Source: Clarkia xantiana subsp. parviflora
Taxonomy: Eukaryota > Streptophyta > Magnoliopsida > Myrtales > Onagraceae
Assembly: GCA_036873135.1 (NCBI GenBank)
Contig: JAPTYO010000059.1
Span: 7,867,066 to 7,931,065 of the forward strand
Length of the DNA: 64,000 bases
Reading direction: 5' to 3'
Made by a program: the position numbers and the translations under genes. Positions 43,042 to 54,234 of the stretch are shown here, in pieces (position 1 is the first letter of the stretch; the number at the start of each line of letters is the position of its first letter). Under the pieces are notes generated by a model, which saw only the letters and a program-made list of their open reading frames with translations, ran no database searches and had not been told where the DNA came from.

Positions 43042-46000
43042 TTATATTTATATTGTTAATTGATTTACATCTTAAAGATAAAATCTTGACAATATTTATA
43101 TATATTAATAATATATAAGTGCCGAATTATATATATATATATATTAGCAATATTGGAAATTATTTTACATAATTAATGTTTCTTGCGGGCTAAGTTAAGT
43201 TTTTAGTGGACTTTAAAACTCTATTTAGCCCAAAAAGAAATGACTCAGCCGAATCCTATGGGTTTATCGGGCCGGTCCAATTTGCAAAACCGGAACGGGT
43301 TAAACTAATCCGGGTTTTCTTAATCGGGTCGACCTAGTCGGGTCGGGTCGGACCAAAGTAACTAAGTAAATCTAAATCGAACCGGTTTCGAGTAATGAAC
43401 CGAACCACAATCTTATTTTATTGAACTGTTTCAGACCAAACCGGATTTTTAAAAATCGGACCGACTCAGACCGGATTTTAAATTGGACCGAACCAAATTT
43501 TAAATTTTTTCAAAAATTTTAAATGTTCAATAAAATAGGATGTCAAATTTTAAATCCAAAATGTTTTCGAACTTTAAAAGTTAACCTAAACAGTGCTCTT
43601 ATGGTTTACGTTTTAACACGTATTCGAATAAAACCCTAATACATGGTTAAGATTATGAGGATGGATCTTGGATATGCATGTTTTTGGGAGTGGATTAAAT
43701 TAGTAGGCTGAATTGCAATTTTTTACTTTCTACAACATATATATTAGAACTGTCGTCTTGACTTAGTCAATCTAGCTGGATAATAAATTGCGAGCATTGA
43801 GCTCTGGGATTTAAATATATGGTATGCGCAATAGGATAGACATGCTATGCTGATTGAAATTGCCTAGAACCCTTGTCTAGAAATTCCGCATGATTGATTG
43901 CAAGCATGAATTGCAAGTCAACCCCTAATATTTTCAAAAACATTTTTTTTAACTGAAAATACCAGTCGCCAATTATGCATGATGTATGCGGAAGTTGCAT
44001 GTTTTGATACGTATGCTTGAATGTTCATGAATGATAGCATGTGGTAATTTACTTAAGTAGAATTATGTATGCTAAGGAACATTAGACGCGTGATGTGTAA
44101 GCATGTTATTTTGGTTTGTTCGATGTTTATGACGTGATATAGTATTATGCATGCGTAAATTATCGGATAATTTTACAAAATCAAAAAGGGTCATGGGAAA
44201 GCCAGGATCGGGTATGCTTATTTGAAAATTCTTGTTCCGGTAATTTGCAAAACAATAACCGTTTTCAAAAGACTAATCTATTGGATTGAAGACGACAATA
44301 GTGTGAACTCTTTCACAACACCCCCTTCCCTCGGTTTACTGGCGGTCGGTTTGGTCTAGAGATGACCGAGGGATCACTATTTGTTGTGTTCCATCTTAAT
44401 AGATAATTCGATGTTGGGAATTCTGTCAAAATGTTATTGTCTTTCTAATTTGCATAATCATCAATGTGTGAGTTGGCTCAATTAGTGCGATTCGATATTA
44501 CTCGCAATCTTGATGGTATTAATTATGATGAATAAAATTGGAGTGTTTGTTGAACTCTCCACTACGATTCCGAAAAGTGGAGAGGACAACTACGGATGAA
44601 TATAGTAGTCTGTACGATTTTGACAATGAGAAATGAATGTGATAATTTGTTTCTCCAAGAATTGGAGTAGGTTCTTTGATGATCTGAACGCATATATAGT
44701 GATACATTCGACCTTGGTAAAAAGGGGTTAAAGAAGACTTCAATTGAAACGAGACAATGTTATAGCTTAGTATTCCTTCGCATCCGCCTCGGTGGAAGCA
44801 AGGATGCGAACGCTAGAAATGTTTCGGTTGAATGAGATGATCTTCTCTCTTTCCATGGATGTCGGTGTAAAACCCACATCGGGTCTTCAGGATGGAAGGT
44901 CAACATGGAAATGATGTATATGATTGTCTGATATTGACAGGACTCAATAACCTTGAGCCTAATCAAATACAGTAACCATAGCAGTGAAAGGGAAACCTTA
45001 TATGCTCACTATAGTGAGTTCGAAAGAAGTGAACCATGATCCGCATAGCAAGAAGAGAACTGGACCGAATAACTCCTATACGATAATCTGGTGGGTTAAA
45101 CCCCGTTGATAAAGTGAGTCTCAAATACGCCTTGTAGGTCATGTGTATGAAGCTGTAATATGTTTTATACGGACACAAATCATCTGAAGTGATTCACTCG
45201 TGAATTTACTCAGACGAGATGTTCAACATGACTCAAAGTTCTTGACTATATGCGCCAGAATCATAGATCAAATATGCAAAATTCAGATCAAGAACTATAC
45301 CATTGTCATTTATCGCTCGTTGTTCGTTTCTAAAATTTTTCGTTATTTTGAGATTCAGAGTTATTGAATAAAGCAATTGTTGCTCGATTCGAAGCTCAAT
45401 TTGCTTATCAATTTAACGTCTCGGTTGAACGAGAACGTCCGAAACGAAAATACAAACCTACGGGTTAGGACCAAGATTTTGGCCTGGTAAAAGTGGACGA
45501 ATAAAACGAAACGACTCACATACTCCGTCATCTCAGTCGGTACAACTGAACTGAACATACCCATCGATTGCGTAGATAGATCGAAAGATTTAGTAATTCT
45601 TATTTGTTAGTACTCCATTTAAAATGATCATTTGCGTAATAATTAAACATGTTCAAAAACGATTAAATTAAATCTGGAAACAAAACGTTTTAAACCACAG
45701 GATACCTCGAGAGACGGAACACATCGTTTTGAAGTACAAATTTAATAATGAAGTGTTTTAATGAATGAATGCTGAATTTTCGTTTATGATTCCTTGGAAA
45801 TAACTCATTGATGACTACTATAGTCAAGATGTATGTTTTAATGTTACTACGATCGAGTAGTACATCAACTATAGCATTAAGCAAAAGCTCAAATGCATAA
45901 CCCATGAGGTGGATAAGTCTCTGGATGAGTTAATTAACGAAAGGAAGTAGTTAGTAAAATGACACTCCCACTATAAGCCTTTAAGGAAAAGTTTGGCTAA

Positions 46001-47059
46001 GCAATCATATTATTAAATACTTTGAGAAACATAGTTTAAAATTACATTATGTTAGAACTCAATATTAATTGTTCCTACGGAATGAAATTAAGTTTATTCA
46101 TATTAATGTAAAACTATGTTCCAATAAAATCGGTTGGAGCGTTACCTTAAAAGCTAAGAAATGATACGGGTAAAACCTTATCATAAAGCAGCATTAATTT
46201 GCACATTAAACATGTATTTATCAAGAGTACGGTCTACTCTTAAAGAATACAAGTTTAAGATTAGCTTGGATTAATGGTAACGTGCTCGAACATAACACAT
46301 TATAGAAATTTGAGGATAGATTTCAAATAATTTGCGGAACGAAACGAACTAAAGTACTGATCGGATTAAAGTGGATAACGGAGATTCTCAGGTCCCACTT
46401 ACTTCGAGTGGGAGAATGATAAAGCATTAGTGAATGCATTAGTGAATGACATTGTAAATGATGATGGAAACGTCCTCCATAATAAATCCAGTGGGAGGGC
46501 TCACTCCCCCTCACATAATCATCACTAAATGTTAATGGGAATCAAGTCGGATCTGATAATCATAATGTTGAACCATTGGATGAAAATCCAATAGTCGTCG
46601 CAACTACCTATTATTCCTAGTGGGAGGAAATGACTAACTTGATTCCAGATCCTAGTGATCAAGGAATAAATCTCGGAGGTAAAATCCTGAGACCAAGAGG
46701 TCATTCTAAGAAAGTTGTAGACCAAAAGTTCAAGCACTGCCATTGTTCTCAGTGTGAGTAATGCTCCGAAAAGAAGCATTATTCCGAGTGGGAGTAACGA
46801 TCAGGCTTAAGATGAGATTATCGAGCCTAGACTTAGTCTAAGGCAACAAACTTCTTTTAAGAAGTATCCCATCAAATGAGACATTCGTTCACGAACCAGT
46901 GACGGTTCGGCAAGTATTGGAAGAACCTCAAACGTTGGAATGGAGGAAAACAATGGATGATGAAAATGCCTAAATTAGAACTTATTCGATTTTGGTCTTC
47001 TGTTGATTTACCTGCTAACCATAGAGCTAGAAAGTGAAATTTTATAATTCACTACTGAT
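42562..47059 (+). other. Copia B interior upstream of RT
   Basis: Continues the B leader after the G insertion (atttgatcttaaaattt matches D near 54450). It contains the AT microsatellite and ACCGAACC-type repeats (about 43330-43500). At 44506-44533 a frame NLDGINYDE followed by stop resembles a Gag start; A and D share the GATGAATAA at this point. From 46630 the linker before RT can be followed. No integrase is recognisable. Confidence 0.55.
42921..43030. repeat. (AT)n microsatellite in copia B
   Basis: Long AT dinucleotide runs split by TTTGGCCGAAAATT. The same site holds shorter or different-length AT runs in D (54802-54832) and A (62764-62814), so the tract belongs to the element. Confidence 0.9.
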
Positions 47060-48447
47060 GGAAAATTTGAGTGGTGCAAAACTCGAACGATTGCGAAAGG
47101 ATATACCCAAATTCACGGAGAGGACTTTGATGACACATACTCACCAACTGTGCGTTACACCACAGTTAGGGCCATCCTTGCCCTTATTGCAAGCCTCGAT
47201 CACGAGCCTGCATCAAATGGATGTTAAAGACCGCATCTCTCCATAGAAACCTGGAGGAAGAGATCTATTTGGAGCAGCCAGAGGGTTTTATTACTTCTGG
47301 AAAAGAACGTAAAGTTTGCAAACTCCAAAGATCTATTTACGGTCTTAAACAATCGTCTCGGCAATGCTATCGCAGATTCCACGAGGAAATCGTCGGAAAC
47401 AGATTTGTGAACCTTCACGAGGATCCCTGCGTTTACACCAAGACCTCCGGGTCTAAACATGTCATCATAACCTTATACGTGAATGACATACTCATTGCTG
47501 CAAACGATGTGAGTTTCATGAACAAATTAAAGTCCTGGTTATCATCAACATTTGAGATGAAAGACATGGGAGAGGCCACGTACATCTTAGGCATTAAAAT
47601 TGCCCGAGATCGTGCCGCCCGGAGATTTTGTCTGTCTCAAGAATAATATATCAACAAACAGTTGAAAAGATTCAGAAAGCTCGATGTCAAACCCGTGGAT
47701 ACGCCGGTTGCGTTCGGGTGCGCGCTGTCGAAGCGTGATGGCCCGAAAAACCAGCAGGAGCGTGAACAGATGAATAATGCAGAGTACCTAAGCATGGTAG
47801 GAAGTCTAATGTAAGTCATGCTATGTACTCGGCCGGAAATTTGTTACGTTGTGGGCCTAGTAGCAAGATTCCAATCAGATCCTGGCTATCAACATTTAAA
47901 GGCCGTAAAACGAATTATAAGATATCTGAAATATACTGCCGACTATGTTCTGTGCTATAAGGGCAGGCAAATCGAATTGACTGGTTATAGTGACGCCGAC
48001 CACGGTGGCGATCCGGGTGATCGTAAGTCCACCACAGGGAGAGTTTTCCTCCTTGCTGATGCTGCCATATCATGGGTAAGCAAGAAGCAATTTTGTGTCG
48101 CGCTTTCCACTATAGAATCAGAATTCGTTGCCCTTTCTAAAAACGCACAAGAAGCAGTTTGGCTGAAAAGGCATCTTACTGCATTAATTGGCACTGACAA
48201 GAAGAGCCAACCTGTCAAGGTATACTCCGACAGTCAGGCAACCATTGCAGCAGTTAAGAATTCAAAGTACCATAGTAGGAAACACATTGATATGAAATAC
48301 AATTATGCCAAATTTGTTGTGGAAGACAATATAATCACTTTAGAATACTTGTCCACAGACAATATGGTCGCAGACCCATTAACTAAGCCATTACGTAGAG
48401 AAATTTTTGAAAAGCACGTAAAACTGCTTGGATTACGTAGGGCTTAA
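47060..48447 (+). pseudogene. Copia B reverse transcriptase and RNase H, broken
   Basis: RT starts TIAKGYTQIHGEDFDDTY (about 47087), breaks near 47215, and resumes NLEEEIYLEQPEGFITSGKE and RSIYGLKQSSRQCYRRFHEE. The catalytic box reads YVNDILIAAND (about 47477) instead of YVDD, losing one metal-binding Asp. A stop at 47644 and another near 47813 split the thumb and connection. RNase H is open to its end: GYSDADHGGDPGDRKSTTGR, STIESEFVALSKNAQEAVWL, SDSQATIAAVKN, then KPLRREIFEKHVKLLGLRR with its natural stop. Confidence 0.9.
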
Positions 48448-49196
48448 TAAGTGGCTTGTATGAGTGATGGCATTTTGACATTTGAAATAATATTTTGATT
48501 GAATAAAAGAATTTTAAATTGATTATATGATTTATCGACGTCATAATGATAAATAACATCGAATTTTTTTGTCTATAAACTAAGTCGTAGGAAGAAGTAA
48601 AACTCTTCCACCGAAATTATGTCGAATGTGAACCTTGCCTCGTCACACAGGCACGGTCATCTTGTAGGAGAGGGGGACCTCTACCACAACAAGATTGGCT
48701 AAGAACCAGGGGGATAATTCTAGTTAACGAAACGATAACTTGGTCACGCTTAAAGCATGACTTAATCTTCGTTTTGTAAATCGTCGTGTTGGACTCTGTC
48801 CATCATTAAAATCACATCCAGGGCCAGATGAAAGACTATGCGTTAGCATGATTGACATATCCCACCCCTGGCTTGTCCAGGTGTGCTATCGACGCGTGCT
48901 TCATACTACGCGTGCCATGTTCAACCACGGGGTCATGCTCGGTTGTGCTAGCTAGAATCCTTGTGATTTAAAGGGCACATACTTCTTCACCTTGAGCGTG
49001 TGATTGATCCCGGTTTCTTATGAAGAGGCATCCAAAGTATCCTATCGGACTCAGAACTTATACCTAAGGTCTGGCTCAATGTTCGCTTCCCGGCGTACGA
49101 GCGTAGAGCCAAAGAAAACGGCCAAGTGACCACGTCTTGGAAATCGGTTGAGTTAGACTAAGGGTATAAGCAATGGGGATGGTCATGTTCACCTAT
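48448..49196 (+). other. Copia B 3' non-coding region (left part)
   Basis: Matches the 3' non-coding region of D (60346-61080) until the solo LTR. It resumes at 50537 and ends in the polypurine tract GTGAGTGGGAGC (50901-50912). Confidence 0.7.
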
Positions 49197-50531
49197 TGTA
49201 AACACCTAATTTTGGTACGCGCAACACGTATATAACACGTTAAAAAATGTTATGTGTTGCGCGTTTAAAAAATGAAATATTTAAACATAAAAGGTCACAG
49301 TGTTGCTAAAAATAGGTTTAGCTTAAATTAGGATAGAATATATGCATTAAATATCATGTAATATTCAGAAAAATATATATTATATATTTATGACAATTTT
49401 CATAAATATATATATGTAATTTTCGGAATAAATAATGTGTATATTTAGGTAAATGTGTTTTCCTAATATTGTGACCTAATTTAGCTATAAAAGGACTCAT
49501 TGTCAATGTAAAAAGACACCACAATCAATAATAATACACCCGTTTTTTAGAACCGTGCAGTTTTGTCTCTTAGTGCCCAAAAGTTTTTTTTTTCCGTCTG
49601 CTACAGCTCCTCCCACCGGTCACCTCCGGCCAGCCAGCCCTGCCGCGCCGTCAGCTCGTCAGGCCGTCCGCTCGCCAGGCCGCCCGTCGCCCCGCTCCTC
49701 GCCCGCCGGAATCCACTTGCCCAAGCCGCGCTACCATGATCTGAGCACCCCGGCACCTCTCCTCGTCATCTCGTCGTCGCCGATCCGTGCCCCGACAGCA
49801 GCTCCGTCGCGTAGCCCGGTTCCTTCCGCCTCTGACGCCCCTTGCTGACCCGAGCCTTGTCCTGCCCTGAGCGCCGCCATCCGGCCGCTGCGATTCTCCG
49901 TCGCCGGTGGGTCTTCTGCCGTAGGTAGGAGACGCTCTGTTTTTTTCTTTTATTATTATTATTATTATTATTGTTGTTTATTTATTTATCTGTTATTATT
50001 ATTATTTTTAATATATATATATATCATTATTATTATATTAGATGGGGTTAACTTGTTTAACTCTAGTTAATTTAGACTAATTAGACTTGATTAACCAAAT
50101 TACGTTTATGCATATATTAGGTTGTATATAGATTTAAGCATTGGATTTCGTCCTAATTAGAAATTATAAATGTTAATCGGTTTCTTTTAGTTAATATTTG
50201 ATAGAAATTTTGCATAGGATAAAAAAACTGTGATTAAATCTTGTCATCGTTTGATTAATCTGATGTAATATATATTTAAAAAATAAAATTGGAAAATTAA
50301 GAGAATTGAGTACCGAAAGGGCGCGGTTACAAATTCATATTTTTAATTCGTAATAGAACCTCCGAACTCGTATTTCTGGTCGTAGAATGGTCTTATACCT
50401 AGGTGATTAATCCATTATTCGCTTAGGTGATTTAGGATTCTAGTTAGCCTTAATTAACTAGTGGCGACTCTTTTCAAAAATCCACGTTTTCAAAACGTAA
50501 TCGCCTTAGGCCAGATTTTTAGGGTCCAACA
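49197..50531 (+). mobile_element. Probable solo LTR inserted in copia B
   Basis: 1335 bp with TGTAAACACC...GGGTCCAACA ends and the 5-bp target duplication CCTAT (49192-49196 and 50532-50536). Without it, B reads straight through as D does at 61080-61100. A TATAAAAGG box lies near 49485, followed by a GC-rich block (49590-49920) and a TTA-rich block. There is no primer site, polypurine tract or coding region inside, and its two halves are not repeats, so a single LTR left by recombination is the best explanation. The parent family is not in the window. Orientation assumes the TATA box is functional. Confidence 0.8.
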
Positions 50532-50912
50532 CCTATAATTCACCTACTATTGTGTTCACTAGGTGGCCACCAACTGGATATTAGTTGAGGGTTGTGAACA
50601 CTCGTACGGATGCCCTGGAGAAGTATTCCTATGTGGAAAACTGGGCAATTGGAGAATTATCAGTTGGCCAATGATACAATACAGTACATATTTTATTTTT
50701 TACAGGATTGATTTACGACAGGGAATCAACGTTCTGCGGGCGCTACAATACTCCTAACAGATGCGCATCACGATGCCCGTCGTATCCGCCGGTCGCACGG
50801 CAAACCTCGTATGAACTATTCGGAGAAGGAGACAATAACTGAAGACTGAAATGCTGATGCTATTGGATGATAATACATTAACAGGCACCCTCCCATTCCG
50901 GTGAGTGGGAGC

Positions 50913-51513
50913 TGTTAGCATATGGTGACGTGGCGCCGTAACAGGTAGCTCGTTAATATATGTGGTTACCTAAGAAAATTAGGTAAATGTCACATTAGGG
51001 CTAATTGGGCCAGACCCAATTTCCATGTGACATGGGAGGCCCAAAATTGGGCCTCCCACCCACATAGCATAGTCGGCCGAAACCCTAATAGTAGGGAGGA
51101 GGATTTTCTCCTCTTCCCACTATATAAAGAGGTCTTGGGGTCACTCCAAAAACACACATTGATCACAACTCCTCCTAAGTTGTGATTTGAGAGAAATCCC
51201 TTTCTCTCTACAAGCATATTTTGGCCGGCCCTCTAACACCACCATTGGTGTGCCAAATTGCTTCCGAGCATTCAGTCCGAGGTTCTGTCCCCGTTGAAGA
51301 ATCGATCAGATGATTTGTTGTGGAGCTTATACCGCGTAGGACATCTTCTCACGAAGAACTTGAACAGGTTCCGACCGGAGGATCATAACTCCCTCCACAA
51401 TGTTCTTGGGCAGGAAATCTATTGAGGTATGTGTACATTATTCCGCTGCGTAATTAGATTACTTACTAGTACACGTTTAGCATTCCGTAGTATTACGTCC
51501 CCGTAATCCAACA
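50913..51513 (+). repeat. 3' LTR of copia B
   Basis: 601 bp, the same length as 30662-31262, with scattered substitutions. It follows the polypurine tract. Confidence 0.92.
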
Positions 51514-51518
51514 TTGGC

Positions 51519-53622
51519 AACATTAGACAACCATATACATCATTTCCATGTTGACCTTTCATTGTGAAGGCCTTGAGCGGCTTTTAGACCAGCGTCCATG
51601 GAAAGAGAGAAGACCACCACGTTCAACCGAAACGTTTAGCTTTTGCATCCTTGCTTCCACCAAGGCGGATGCAAAGGGATACTATGCTGCAACGTTGCCT
51701 TGTTGCAATTGAAGTCTTCTTCAACCACCTTTTACCAAGGTTGAATGTATCACTACATATGCGTTCAGATTATCAAAGAACCTACTCCATGCTTGGTGAA
51801 ACAAATTATTACATTCGTCTCTCATTGTCAAAATCATACAGACTACTATATTCATCCGTAGTTGTCATCTCCACTTATCGAAATCGTAGCAGAGAGTTCA
51901 ACACGTACTTCTTTTATTCATCATGATTCATACCATTAAGATTGCGAGGAATATCGAATCGCTCTAATTTAACCAATTCATACTAACACATCGATGATTA
52001 TGCAAAAAAAAGGGAGACAATAACATTTTGAGAAAGAATTGCATACATCAAATATCTATCAAGATAGAATCCGACAAATAATGATTCCTTAGTCATCTAA
52101 ACCAACCAACCACCAGTAAACCAATTAGGCCTGTCAACGGGTCACAACCCGTGACCCGTGACCCGCGGGTCACCGACCATCCGACCCGTGATTGACCTGG
52201 GGGTCACCACGGGTCAGGGGTCGCAGACCCGTACCCGGGGTCACGGGTTGACCCGGGTCTGACCCGTGACCCGGGTCAAACATATGTGCTAGCAATTTTT
52301 TTTTTTTTCACTACGTGCTGGATATGTAACGTAACCATTTCATTAAATTATACGAAAATCTTAATGGAGATAGCCATTTGTAGATACTTGAACTAAGGTA
52401 GCCATTTGATAATGTATTTGGTTAAAATGAAGTCGACTTAGTAGATTTCTTAGCTATAAGATCAGGCATAAATCTCAATATGACTATATGAGTTTATGAC
52501 TAATTTAACCGTTGAGAAATCGATTTGTTATATAATTCAGATTTACTACAAATACAGAATGCTAATAATCCTTTGAATAGATTGCTAATTTCTTTAAAAT
52601 ATACTTTGGTAGTACAAGTTTCATATTTTTACAAATTGTTAGTTTCATTAGGATTTCTATTTATAATTTGGACGAAATGGGTCACGTGATGAACAAAAAT
52701 ACGGAAAATTGCTAATTATGTTTGTGCAGTTAAGCAGTCTACCTGAAGTGTTTTAGAATTTAGAAATTTAGAATTAAATTTGAATTTAGGAATTTTTTTT
52801 TTTTAAAAAAAAAAAACGATATTTACACGGGTCACGGGCCGGGTACGGGTCATTGCCCTAAACCCGTACCCGGCCCGGCCTCAACGGGTCATTAACGGGT
52901 TGACCCGTAAATGACCCGTTGGCGTGTTTGGGGTCACCCGGACCCGACCCGTGAACGGGTCGTTTGCGGGTCGCGGGTAAATTTGACAGCCCTAAAACCA
53001 ATGGAAGATGGCTGTGAAAAAGTTCACATTATTGTCGTCTTCTATCCAATAGTTCAGTATGTTAAAACGGTTTTAATCGCAAATTACCGGAACATGAATT
53101 TTAAAATAAGCATACCCGATCTTGGCTTTCCCAAGGCCCTTTTTGTTTTGGAAAAATATTCTGATGAATTTACTCATGCATATATAATTCTACTTTCCAA
53201 GTAAATTATCATACGCCAGTAACATTCATCATACAAACCACGCTCATGCTTACGCGTCATGCGTCTAATGTTCCGAGGAACTCATGCTTGCATATATAAT
53301 TCTACTTCCAAGTAAATTATCAAATGCAACGACATCCTCAACAGTCTAGCATACGTGTCAAACATGTATCATTCACATCCAACATACACATTTTGCGACT
53401 GGTTTTCGATTTTAAAATAATTTTAAACATTAGGGGCTAATTTTCAGTTCATGCTTATATTCAATCACGCAACATTCTAGGCATGAATCCTAGACATTTC
53501 CAACCATCACAACATGTCATTCCTAGTGCGCATTCCATATATTTAACCAGGGCTCCACCCACAATATTCAATATCCAGCTAGCTTGACACAGTCAAGAAA
53601 ACATTTTTAATCATGCATAAAT
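51519..53622 (-). other. Copia A interior between B and D (with an hAT insertion)
   Basis: On the minus strand it matches D at about 55600-56790 and carries no frame longer than scraps. A local duplication repeats ATATATAATTCTACTT at about 53181 and 53293. Confidence 0.7.
52126..52994. mobile_element. Non-autonomous hAT-type element
   Basis: 869 bp flanked by the 8-bp target duplication AAACCAAT (52118-52125 and 52995-53002). The termini are TAGGCCTGTCAA and TTTGACAGCCCTA, inverted repeats of the form common to plant hAT elements. The subterminal zones are dense in GGGTCA/TGACCC and ACGGGT words in both orientations (52140-52275 and 52825-52975). The middle is AT-rich and has no transposase frame. 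Confidence 0.92.
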
Positions 53623-54221
53623 TGTAAGCATATGGTGATGGGCGCCATAATTGGTAGCCCATAATATGTATAGTTTACCTAATGAACTTGGGTAAATGTC
53701 ACATTAGGGTAATTGGGCTAGACCCAAATCTCAATTGACATGGGAGGCCCAAAATTGGGCCTCCCCAATTACATAGGCCGGCCGAAATATTTAGGTGGGG
53801 TAAAGTGGACTTTTGTCCACTTTACTCCTCCTATAAATAAGAGGTGTTAGAGAAATTTTAGGGTTAATCATAATTCCCTCACAAGAGAGTTTAGAAAGGA
53901 AAACCCTCCTCCCACGCCTAGGGGTTCGGCCAAACCATACATCTCACCAAGGGTGTGCCAAATTGCCTTCGAGCAAACTCTCCAGAGATCTGTCCCCGTG
54001 CCAAGAATCGATCAGAGGCTTTGCTGTGGAGCTGCACCACGTAGGGCTTCTCTAACAAAGAATCTCTACGGGTCCCGTCCGGAGGATCGCGAACTCCCTC
54101 GAGCAAGGATCTTGGACTACGGTTACTTTTGAGGTATGTGTAAACTTTCCGCTACGTAATTGATATTACTAGCACATACCATGTTTATGTTTCCTTAGTG
54201 ATTACTCCTCGTAATCTAATA
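53623..54221 (+). repeat. 5' LTR of copia D
   Basis: Starts TGTAAGCATATGG; its end is CTAATA (the 3' copy has CTAACA). TATAAATAAG near 53832 is the probable TATA box. Confidence 0.93.
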
Positions 54222-54234
54222 GTGGTATCAGAGC
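54222..54234 (+). promoter_or_regulatory. Primer binding site of copia D
   Basis: GTGGTATCAGAGC, initiator tRNA-Met type. Confidence 0.9.

Larger units (their letters stand above)
30662..51513 (+). mobile_element. Copia element B, split by gypsy G and a solo LTR
   Basis: Bounded by 601-bp LTRs (30662-31262 and 50913-51513) and the 5-bp target duplication TTGGC (30657-30661 and 51514-51518). Removing G and the solo LTR with their target copies leaves about 8.49 kb, close to the 8.45 kb of D. Its LTRs (TGTTAGCATAT...GTAATCCAACA) are related to but distinct from those of A and D, so it is a sister subfamily. It inserted into A in the opposite orientation. Pol is broken and no gag or integrase is recognisable. 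Confidence 0.93.

Noticed and set aside
42839..43063. Open frame of alternating Ile and Tyr
   Set aside because: Translation of an AT dinucleotide tract.
49555..49848. Pro/Ser/Ala-rich frame of 97 codons in the probable solo LTR
   Set aside because: Low complexity and GC-rich, with no homologous pattern and no coding context.
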